In this document: positions 49,701-61,700 of the stretch, one piece after another
How the letters are laid out: each line of letters starts with the position of its first letter
How positions within the stretch are numbered: the first letter of the stretch is position 1
From: Parietichytrium sp. I65-24A
Taxonomy: Eukaryota; Sar; Bigyra; Thraustochytrida; Thraustochytriidae
Assembly (NCBI GenBank): GCA_012862575.1
Contig: BLSF01000004.1
Coordinates: 744,001 to 808,000 of the forward strand
DNA length: 64,000 nt
Direction: 5' to 3'
Translations under genes and position numbers: made by a program
The notes under the pieces: generated by a model
The model's input: the letters and a program-made list of their open reading frames with translations, nothing else
What the model was told of the DNA's origin: nothing
Databases searched by the model: none

Positions 49701-52700
49701 AACTTCCGGTGCTTCATATAAAGAGATATTGGAGGACTCGATTACAGGAAGTTCGGTGAATGTTAATCAGGATTCATTCAGCGATTCTGCAGCCAAGTAT
49801 ACGTTTACATTTGTATCTCCCGCCAGTCCAGACGCATTGAGTCTCTCAGCGACTCCCTGCGTGACAGCAGTAACTTGCAGCGGCGGAGGCTCATGTGGTA
49901 CGGACCCAATTTTAGTCAGTTCAACTAACTTGGATGGCTCTTTTCAGCTCAATGTCAACACCAACGATTGCAACCTTTGTACGACGAAATCGGCAGGAGG
50001 CACGGACCCTATTGACCTCTCCGATCCGAACAACCTTCAGACGGAACTTAACAAGATACTTGACCTGAGTGTGACTGTGTCACACGAGCAGCACACCGGC
50101 ACGAGTGGTGAGGGTTACACCTGGAGTATCACGTTTTCGGGGGCAAGTGTGGAAGGCAATATGCCCGATGATATGTTCACAATTGCGTCGCAGAATGTGC
50201 AAGGTGATGATCCGCAGCTGACGCTAACGACTGTACAGCAGGGCAACGAGATCGATCCCACTGCAACCTTCAAACTCGTTATTAACCATGGAGGCTCCAC
50301 AATTGAGATTCAGGACATTGAAGTTCAAGCCCCAGCTTCAGGATCGACAGGCGTGTCAGTGGCAGAGAAGCTGATGAGCTCTGGCCTCGAGAGTCCGATT
50401 GCGGTAGTGAAGAACTCCCTGAGTGATGGTGCTGGTGGCATTGAGTTTCTCGTAACTTTCCAGGGAACGTCAGGAACTATGGACCTGCTCTCATGCACTT
50501 CTCAGGCAAGCGACCTGAAGGTGAATGACGCAGTTCGCGGAGAATCCTCAGGTAATGGCTTGGAGTGTGACACCGAACAGATCGAGGCCGCAAATGTATT
50601 GGGCGGATCCTTTGATGTTTCGTTCGGCGGTGAAATTGCAACTATCGATCTCTCTGACGACGAAGCAGCGGTCAAGGTTGTCTTAGAGGGCCTGAGCACC
50701 ATCGGAGAGGTCTCAGTCACCAAGACGGAGTTTTGGACCGACGAGGATACTGATAGCTGGACCGGAGGTTACAATTTCACCATTGAGTTTTTAGATGGTC
50801 ACGGGAACGTGGAGGAGTTGTTGATCGATGACTATTCAGGGCTGACCGAGACTAACGATGGAGGCTCTCCCTCGGCTACAGCTGACGTTTTTGTTTTGCG
50901 GCATGGAAATGTTCTTGGCGGCAAATACAAACTGGCGTTCCAAGCGAGAGGTTCCACGGTGTTGGAGAATACCGATTTTATCGATTGGAACGCAACTCAG
51001 GAGGAGATGGAGAGCGCTCTCATGGCTCTTACATCGATCGACGAGGTCTCCGTCACTCGTTCCTCAGAAACTCGGTCAGGCGGGTCTTCATACACCATCA
51101 CATTTGATGGTTCTGGTGTTGGTGGAAATGTTGCAGAGTTGGTGGTTCCCGAATCCTGCAAGAACGTTCAGCTTTTGAGTCTGAAAGCCGGTAAGGATAT
51201 TACCGGCGGCACTTTGAAAATAAACTATGATGGTTCGAGTTCTAGCTGCTTTTCTTGGAAGGCCAGTCTAGATGTGGTCGAAGCAGCGTTCCAAAGTGTC
51301 ACCGGGTCGAGCTCTGTTTTCGTAGAGAGATCTGGAGATGCCTCCTCGGGCTCTGATTACGGCTATGACTACACAATTCGTTTCAATGATGCAAATGAGG
51401 TCCCGTCTGTATCTTTTACCGCTGAAGTCTGCGATGCCATCGCCTGTGTAGGTGGAAGCTGTGATGAGCAAATGGGATTCACCGATATTGGTGCATGCGG
51501 CGAATTGCTCACAGGAAACGGGGCTGGTTTTCAGATCTCCACCGTGACCATCGGAAACGAGGTCGCCTCAGGAAGTTCCTTTTTCGTTTCATACGGAAGT
51601 GTGGATGGCGCTGCTCTGCAGCCTGATATCTCCGACTCTGACTTTGCCGATGCCCTGGAGCAGCACAGTATGTTTGGCGCAGTTGATGTCACGCGAAGCT
51701 TCACCGGGTCGGATGGCAACCAGACCTTATCATACACCTGGACGATCACATTTTCTAACGGAGCGATCCACGATGGAACAGATCACGGCAACGATGAATG
51801 GCCTTCGGGAATCTCGAAAGCCTGGGGGATCAATGCCGGAGATATCAGCGACATTACCTGCGTCAGCTCGCTGACGGCTACAAGTGCTGGAATGGTTGTT
51901 GATTGCGATGTTGCAGAGCTTCGCCAGGGATACACTCCACTCGGCGGGTACTTTACAATCACGTTGGACTCGACCGCGTCTGACTTCATGTACAGCAAGG
52001 TCTCCGCTACATCTGGCGCAATTAGACACAACGCTCCTGATTCTGCCGCGGCTGCCTACACCTCCTCGCGCTTTGGCGAATCTGTGGAAGAGATCCTGGA
52101 GGCTATGGAGAACATCGGAGACGTTACTGTTAGTCGGAGCGCTGTTGACACTGACAATGGCGCATATGTTTGGAGCATTACTTTTGTTAGTGATGTCTGT
52201 ACCACAGATGTCATTTGCTTGAGTGCTGGTGATGTCCCGGACCTTGTACCGAATTATGGATCTCTGGAGGGCAACAATCGAAACGCCGCGGTGAGCGAGG
52301 TCCACAAAGGTAACATCCTTCGAGGCACCTTTAAGGTGCAGCTCAGTGGCCAATACTCCATTCCAATCTCTTGGGATGCATCTGGGGACGTCATGAAGAG
52401 CGCTTTGGAGGGTCTTTCCACAATTGGTCAGGTAGATGTAGCAAGCTCTCGTGTGGACAAGTATGGGTCCCGGACATGGCAAATCACATACACCGAGAAT
52501 GTCGGACAAACCCCGCCAGGCTCTGGTGACATTGCTGAGCTAAACGTCGATCCTGGCTTTATGTTTGAAACCGCGGGCACATCTACGTCGGTTTTTGACG
52601 TTGTGGAAACCCAGAAAGGATCCCTCGGAATGAGTGGAACGTTCGAAATCTCCCTCCCAGACGTTGCACCTTCTGTTCACATTCTCGATTTCGATGAGAG

Positions 52701-55700
52701 CGCAGCTGAGCTGCAACGCAAACTGAACGAGATTCACTCTGCTGTTCGAGTGAAAGTGACCAGATCTGTCTACCCTGATGTGCAAGCAGGCGGGTGGGGT
52801 AGCGCCTCGGTGCTCTCCACAGGAGAACGCGGGGGTTACCAGTGGCAAATCACGTTTCTTGGAAACCAGGGCGTCTTCAACGGGGAGAGCTGGCCACCGG
52901 GGTCTGGAGACGTCCAAAACTTGGTGTCCACATACTCTGGAACTCTGCTAGGCAACGGGGTGGATGTCGCGGTCTCTGAAACCAGCAAAGGCTCGACACC
53001 TTTGGATGGAAAATTCACTCTGTCGTTCGACGGCTCTTCCACCGATGCACTATCTTACGTTATCAGTGCTGTGGACCTTGAGACACAGCTCGAATATTTG
53101 GATTCTATTGGCGATGTTTCTGTCTATAGAAGCTTGGCAATGATGGAGGAACTACCTGGGTCAGTCAGTCTCGACACAAAGAGCGGATACATTACTGCTA
53201 CTACTGATATTCTCGGAGCTGTCAAACGTGGCGACTTGATTCGAATCGGCGGTGGCGACGGCGCAGACATGAGCAGTACGACATCCCTTGGTATTACCGG
53301 AGACCTGGTCGTGTCGGAAGGAACTGCAAAAGTTGTCAAAGGTAGCTCTACAGTGTCCACAAGTACCAACTTGAGGCCATACATTGCAGAGGGCGATTTT
53401 GTCAGGATCGATAGCGACGTATATGAGATCATTAGCACTGGAGTTGAAGTACAGACAATTAAAGCTGAATCTACTGACGGCTCGTTTCGGGTGCAATACA
53501 TTGATGAGAAATCTGACTGTGTCGCTTTTGACGCAACTGAGGCTCAGATGAAGAGCGCCATCGAAGGAATCTCGGATATCGATGAAGTATACGTTCACCG
53601 CACCAAGATTTCGGGCGGCTATGAGTTTGCGATTTATTTTGTAGGCAGCAATTTTGTTGGCGACATCCCAATGCTCGGCGCAGTAAAGGATACCTGTTCA
53701 GGAACTGGAACCTACAGCGTTTCACAGACACAGGCAGGCGATGGGTCAAACGTCTTGACACTTGACCGCAACTTCGTTGGAGAGAGCAACGACGCTTCGT
53801 TAATCTATGCCTTGGCTCCTGTTTTCGCAGTGCTTGGAGAGAAAACGGAGGTGCAGACAATCACCGTCAGGACAGCACTGGGAACCGGCTCTTTCACAGC
53901 TGGAACGTTCAAATTGTCGTACGGTGGGTCTGATAGCTCTTGCATGGCCTATGACGTTACTGAAGCCAACTTACAGGATGCGGTTCGGGATCTTGTCGGC
54001 GGGAAGGAGATTGTGGTGTCCCGCGCATTGTACAGTGAGACTTACCCTGGTGCAGGTTACGTTTTCACCGTGTACTTTGTGGACGTCACGTCGCCGTCAC
54101 CCCTTGGCATCACCGAATGTGCCACTTTTGCTCCAGATGAGACTCTGGATGTAACTGTGAAGACTGCATTCGACAGTACCTTGAGCGATGCAGTCCATCG
54201 CGAAATCCAAGAAGTGGTGGTTACTGACGAACGCAAGCTGCAGAGCTTTGTTATTCAGGTGGAGGACGTTTCAATCGCCCAAGATGCCTCTATCGCTTTG
54301 AGCTACGATGGGGGCAGTTCAGTCTGCATTCCATGGGACGCAGACGAAGCAACTGTCAAATCAGCGCTTGAAACTATAACCAACGGTCTCACTCTTAGTG
54401 TCACCAGAGTCGCAGATGCTTCTACGGGGAAGATCACCTATGCAGTTGAATTTGATGCTGATAACAGCATCTACCCATTTGAATTTGCATCATCCGTAAC
54501 ATGCCTGTCGACCAATAGGGTGCACTACGACGTGTTCCCGAACAGCTTTTCTTCGGGAATGACTTTGACGTTTGATACCAGTTCAGGATGCGCGATGTGT
54601 GATACGCTAGGCTCATACACTACTTTGGCGATTGACCCGACCCTTGAGACGGGGCCAGAATCCCTCAAAGAGCGTCTTTGGTCTTTGGCAAATGTCGGGA
54701 TGTACAACGTTGAGGTGGATTTTAGTGGACCGTCAACGAGCGCAACGCAGCAAGTCTATACCTGGAGCATAACATTCACAGGAAACTCTGTTCGTGGAAA
54801 CGTGCCAGAGCTTATTGCCTCCATCACAGGGGTGCCTGATTCTACTAGAGCGACAGTTTCCGTGTCCACAATTGTGGAGGGCAATGCGGATAGAGTTTAC
54901 CTAGGGACCGTCAACCGTGTCAGCGGCGAGGTAGTGAGCGGCAATTCTGGAACACCAGCAACCTACTTGGGCTGGAGAAAGACTGAGCAAAAGGTCTACA
55001 AAGTCTCAGGCCACAAGTGGAGGGTGAACTTTGGTAGCAATTTGGGTGACTTGGCATTGCTTTCCTACGATGTGTCTGCGCTGAAGGGTTCAGCGGCAAC
55101 TGTGGTTGCCGCCGAAGCTCTGAAGGGAGTGTTGCCGGACAGATACACGGTCACCGGTTTGAGTTCGGGGCTCTACTATTGGTTCAGGGTTGCCCTAGAG
55201 AACGAGCTTGGGCTGGGTTCATTCAGCACGAGTAACCCAAAAGACCGAGCCCGTGGCGTCACTTCCGCACCGCGCCTCCTGGAAGCTACCCATACTCTTC
55301 ATGTGGATGAGATTCAGAGCGTGACCGTGTCTGCCTCTCACATTGATGAAATTCAAACCATCACAACTTCGTGCTCTGACTTCAAGGAGATCCAAACAAT
55401 TCGAACCATAGCTGGTGGCGCCACACCAATTTCTGACGGACTACTCGAGCTTTCCTTTACTGGGCTTCTCGAAGGCAACGTAGTGTCCATCAGCACTTCG
55501 GATGAGAAGCGGGTGATCAGGCAGCAGAGAAGTGCCGGATTCGCAACTCCAGAATCAGGTGGCTTTAAGCTGAAGTATGGCACGTCATCAGAGTCAGCAT
55601 GTCTAAACCATGACGCAGATGCTACGGAGGTGCAGGATGCAATCGTGGCCATCAGCTCTGAGACTGCGATCGTATCGAGAAAATGGGTGGAGAGCGACGC

Positions 55701-58700
55701 GGGTTACACCTGGACGGTGGTCTTCCCTGATGCTGCATCCGTGGATACGTTGGTGGTAGTCGAAGGCCCAGACGATTCGTCACCGTGCAAAGACTGGACT
55801 CCCGCAGCTTCCAGTACGTACAGTATGTCAACGTCTACGCTCGACACTGTTGGGTTGGACCTGGCTTACGACATGAGCGCGGCGGATCTTAAAACCGAGC
55901 TTGAGAAGATACCCCTGATCACCGAAGTGGAGACTTCTCGCAGCCTTGCAGATAGCGGCAACGGCTATATTTGGACTGTCGCCTTTTTGCAAGATGCGGG
56001 CAACCTAGAGCAGATGACTTGCACTCCGGATGTTGACTTTGTTAATGGGGTGAATTCATGTGAGGTGACGACTATCTCTGACGGCAATGAGCTTGGCGGC
56101 TTCTTTTCAATCATCTTCGATGGGGAGCGTACGGAGAATATTGCATACGATGCCACTGCGGATGACGTGCGCGATGCGATTCAGAGCCTTGGCAGTGGAA
56201 GCGAACACGTTGTACTCGTAACGAAAACGGTGGTGGACGAAAGGACGCACTCCTACACGTGGTCCGTCACCTTCACGTCGGATATCGGAGACTTGGGTTC
56301 CATGACCGCTGTCAATTCGCTGACTGGCGCAGGATCTTCGATTTCGATTGTAGAGGAGCAGAAAGGCAACTGGCTCAGTGGATCCTTCACATTGAGTTTC
56401 GAAGGGTCCACAACTGGTGATATTGCCTACGATGCTTCGAGCGAAGATATGCAAGATGCTTTGGAGGCGCTGAGTACTGTTTACAGTGTCGAGGTTTCGA
56501 GTTCTAGCACCGACTCCGAGAGAGGCAAGAGTTGGTATGTCACATTTACATCTCCATCCAACGGTGGGGATTTGGAGCTTATGAGTGGCTCAGCGTCCCG
56601 GCTAAGCGGAGAAGGTAAAGTGGTCCTGATTCAGGAGGTTCAGAAGGGTGCTGAAGCCACTGGAACAAAAGCAACGCTTTCATTCGCGGCGCCAGAGACG
56701 GACGGTGGAGAACCGGTTTCGTCTTACCGAGTTGAGATTGATACCTCGAACACGTTCGACTCTACCAATCTTCAATGGACTGACATCGACAGCTCCGAGC
56801 TATTGTACCGTAATCAGCAGGTTGTGGTTGACGCAACTCCTGAGCCCGAGGTCCAGAAGGTGGTCATCACGGTTCCCTCGAAGATTCAGGAGCTTTCTAT
56901 TGATGATTCGGCGACTGGAGAGTTCATCCTTTCGTACAATGATCGTCCAACCGCATGCATTGACGCATCGACTCTTACTGAAGCAAGTTTGGAAAGTGCA
57001 GTTGAAGCCGCTATTTTGACATACGACGCATCAATGACCGACGCAATCAGTGCTATCACAGTCTCAACGGATAACGGGGTGGATACTTACTCAATCACCT
57101 TCAGCGCAAGCTCGGATATCTACCAACTCAAATTGCAGGGTTCCGGCACCTCCGCTGGCTGCTCGACTGATTTGAGTCCTGCTGACCCTGTTATCCAGCC
57201 ATCGCCTCTGGAAGGCGATTTCACCTTGTCTCTGGATACCTCCAGTGGATGCAATCTGTGCTTTTCGCAAGTTGATGCCGGAGCGACAATCGATATTGCT
57301 GCTGGCTCCGACGCTGCGACTGTTCAGGCCGCTCTTGAAGGCCTTGAAAACGTGGGGCTTGGAGGAGTCTCAGTGACTGTTGAACAGCACTCTGGATCCG
57401 ACGGCCACGGTATGACATATTCGATCACATTTGTGGGAGGCGCCGTGCGTGGAAATATTCCAGAAATGACAATCACTTCATCTCTTGTAGGTAACGGTAA
57501 CACTCCAGACGCAACGATCGCTACGGTTAAGAATGGAGAGGAGCTGTCCGGAACGTTCTCCCTCATCTACGGAGAAGAGCAGACAGGGCTCCTCGCTTAT
57601 TCGGCATCTTCTGCAGAAGTGAGGGATACTCTGGAAGCTTTGGACTCGATCGCCACCGCTCACGTGAGCCGCAGTGTGGCATTAGTTGAGATTGATGGGA
57701 TCACTGTCAGCTTTGTTCATGGCACGTCCAAATTGACGGCAAGTTCTTCGGTGGCTGGCTTGCTCCATAGAGGTGATACAATTTTTGTCAATGGGGAAGA
57801 GTTCAAGGTTGCTCTATCTGGCACGTTTGATGGGACAAGTATACCGCTGGGACTACCATCAGATTACACAATCAACAAGGTCATTTCTCAAACCACCAAT
57901 AGTGGCTTGGCGCTGTACAAGCAGGGTGCCGGCTATTCTTACTCCATAACTATTGAGCTGGCAGAGGGCGGGGCGGTACCAACTCCGATCAGAGCAGCTC
58001 GCAGCGCATTGGCCCCTGTAAGCTCGAAAATTTCCGTCTATGGAGGGCAATCGTTTACCCTGGATTCAGATATGAGCACGCATGTTGGATGCGACTCGTG
58101 CCTCTACTTGAGTGATCTTCAGGCAGGGTCAACTTACTACGTTCGTGTTCTTGCGCGAAATGAAGTCGGATCCTCAGTTTACTCAGAGATCATGTCATTG
58201 GTTCCTAAGCAACTGCCGTCTGCTCCGGAGAGTGTTTACCTGAGCACGACTTCTAGTATCGCTGTTCTGGTGGAGTTTGACCCTCCAACTTCAGATGGAG
58301 GGGATGCTGTTATCCGCTATGTTGTTGAAGTTGACACTTCTGAAGACTTTGACACTGCGAACAAGGTCACACAGTACGTGGAGCAAGAGTCTCTGACGGG
58401 CTCCCCTCCATACTCTACATTTGTGACCAACCTAGCTGAAAATACCAAGTACTACGCTCGAATTGCCGCTATCAACACCGTTGAAGCGCAGCAGGTTGAC
58501 CCTGTGAGTGTGGCACCATATTTTGGCTTCAACACCAACTGGCAGACCTCGACCCCGGCTTATGTGGTCACGGCTGACCAAGTTCCGCTTGCGCCATTCG
58601 ACGTTGAAGTGTCCTACGTCTCTGGTTCCGTTCTACGCGTCATTACAACAAGCCCAGAACGTGACGGGGGAGTTGGGTTGAGCAAGCTCAAAATTGAATG

Positions 58701-61700
58701 GGATCCTTCCGCAACGTTCCAGAGCTTGGACGGTACTCTGCCGTTCTGCAGCACCGTGCAAGTCATTGAAGGGAACGACAGACTTCGAGTGTTCTCGAAA
58801 ACTCCTCTTCGCTGGAGTTTTGACATTGGACGAGGCGACGATATCATCCACGCTTCAACAGGCGTAGAGTGCGATCCTCTGGAAGTTGGCGTCCCATACT
58901 ATGTTCGAGTCGCCGCATACAACGGGGTAGGGGAGTCTGGATACGGGGACTACTACACGACAGTCGTGCCAGTGGCACCGATCCAGAGTCCAGGGGCCAT
59001 CACCAGTCTCGAAGTTGAGTCGGACCTGGAGAGAGAGACCCCGATCGACTCGCTGAACGTTGCATGGACTGCTGCGACAGATGATGGCGGAAGCCGCATT
59101 ACTTCTTACAGAGTGGAGTGGGCCCAACTAGACACACCAATCTATGAAGTCCAGTCGATCACGCTGGTGAGCAACATTGCAGGTGAGCTGGAAGGGGAGT
59201 TTGATCTCTTCTTCGGGGGCAGTAGTGCGGTTAATATTCCGTACGACGCCTCTCCTGAAGACCTTCGTTACAAGCTTATGGAGATGTCCAACATTGATCA
59301 TGTCGAAGTGAAGCGAACCCAGATTGGCCATGAGCTTCAAGGGTACCGCTGGGATGTAACCTTCAAAAACCAAACCTCGAATGAAGGCGCACTTCCAAGA
59401 ATGCTAATTAATCCTCCGGTGTCAAGTGGCACTGCGTCGTACAGTGCTTACGTACGCGTGAGCACCCGAGGCTCTCGAGCTGGCGGGATGAACGAGGTTC
59501 AAGTCGTTGAAACGTCTGCCTCTGGTTCAGCTGAAATCGGAGGGTTTTTCCGCCTCTCACTGAGTGGAAACTACTCTTCGTACATTGCATACAACGCTGA
59601 GGCAGAGGAGGTCCGCGATGCCTTGCAAGGGCTTCCATCTGTCGGACTAGTGGAAGTGACTCGCTCTGGTCCGCTTACGACTGGTGTTGAGGACTACAGC
59701 TGGACTATCACCTTTTTAACTCCTGGCTCGTTGGACTCCTTTGATATTCCAGAGCTTGGTGTAGATTCCGCTCTCTTCACTTCCAGCGACGAGATCACTG
59801 CGTCTGTCACGGTGCAGGACGGCGACCTTGCGCTCAAAAATGCTGAGAGTGCTGCTCCGACGCAAGGAGACAGCGAGCTGGCATGCGACAGTTGCGTGAT
59901 CGGAGAGACCCCTCTTTCGTTTGGCTATGCCGAGGTGGATTCGACCGAAACAACTTTTGAAATCACAGGGCTCACACCAGGGGAGCAGTATTATGTTCGC
60001 GTGCTCGCAGGTAATGAGCTCGGATACGGTGTCGAGTCTAGCTGGGAAGCCGCAACTCCAGTCCTCCAGGTCCCAACGCCCCCACAAAACGTTGCCCTGT
60101 CTGTTGTGGATGGTGACTCCACCTCACTCTACATATCGTTCGACGCCTCAAGCAGCGACGGTGGATCCGAGATCAAGCAGTATGCCATCCAGTACAGTCT
60201 GGACTCTGCGTTCGGAACCTACGACTCTATTAACTATAGGTGCCCGAACTTTCCGGTGAAGGAGGTGATTACTGTGGAGACACAGTCGGCAGTTGAATTT
60301 TCCTTGACACTGGCCTACAACGGCGTGACTGTCTCCAACGGCGTGACTGGCGTGACTCCCTCCGAAATTCGAACTTTGAAGAGTGACGCAATGGCAATTT
60401 CCTCCGAGGAAACGGAGAATGACGAGGTGTATTGCCAAAGCAATGCGTGCGACAAGTCCCACGGGTCCATGCAAAGTTACTTGAACGTCCTCGCTCGCAA
60501 GCTCGGGCTGGATAGCGGCGTTAGCGTGTCTCGGTCTGACGGTGTGTCTGCGGGTCTATATATATGGACTGTGACTTTTCTTGACGATGTGCAGGAAATC
60601 GATCTGCAGAGTCCTACTTCGGGGGTGTCCATCACTCGCCAGACCACTGGGGCCACATACGGAGAGTGCGTCGGTACTCACAAGCTTGAGAGTCTACAGG
60701 ATGGGGAGCTCTACTATGCGCGCGCGTTCGCAATGAATGCAGTCGGGTACAGTGCAGCAGGGAATGCTCCATCCGCGGTGGCGCCAGTTCGGGTTCCTGA
60801 TCCACCACAAGATTTAAGTCTTGACGTGGTAAGCGGTACGAGTTTGCGCGCAGTCTTCAGTCCTGGTGACACTGGTGGCTCGGCTATCACTTCGTTTGTG
60901 GTTCAGTATGCGCTAGACAGCGGCTTCACTTCAGGTGTGCAGTCCAAAGAACTCAACTACCTTGAAGGTGGTGCTCCATTCAGCTTGACGCTCACGCAGC
61001 TCCAGCAGGGAACGCGATACTACGTTCGTGTCGCGGCTGTCAACGCCCAAGGAAGGGGCGCATGGGAGGTGACTTCACCTGCGTCGGAAGTTCCGATGTC
61101 GGTGCCAAATTCCCCAACGAACGTGCGCCTCTTGATTACGAGCAGTTCCATGCTCACAATCGCATGGGATGAACCCACTTCAACAGGTGGCGGCGACATC
61201 ACCATGTACAAGGTGGAGTGGGACAGCGATGCAAACTTTCAGTCCGCGCAAACCGCGCCATATCGTGACTCGGCAGAAGTGGAAGCGTCCAAGCACCGCT
61301 CTTTTACTGTCGAAAATCAGAAGCCCGGGGTAGCAGTGTTCGTTCGCGTCTTTGCCAAGAATGCGGTGGGATATGGAAGCGCGTCTGCTACCACCACTCG
61401 CTCGCCAAGCAATCAATTGCCTGGCAAGCCGTACAATGTCATTGCTGCAGCTGGGGGCTCTGGACAAATCCAAGTCACGTTTGAGCCACCGCACATTCCA
61501 AGCCACGGAGTGTCCTGCCAAGGTGGCGGGCCGAGCGCTACGGCAGCCGAAAGTTTGTGCCCGACGGGGATGGGAACTGATCACACATCTTGGGGCGAAG
61601 CTGACGGTGGTTCTGCTATCATCAAGTACGCTGTTGAGATTGACGTGGATCCATCATTCACTTCAACTGCAGCATACCCTCAGCGACAATCCGTCGATGT

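Larger units (their letters stand above)
47857..55140 (+). other. About 2,430-residue insertion inside one Fn3 domain
   Basis: The Fn3 A-to-C strands run from about 47716 to 47856 (SILLSWDLPESDGG, SITVEWDP). The next Fn3 closing strands are RYTVTGLSSGLYYWFRVALE at 55141-55200. Between them I see only about 20 alpha/beta units, the long E-V-Q array and GD modules, and no other Fn3 half. Many units here carry paired cysteines. Confidence 0.65.
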
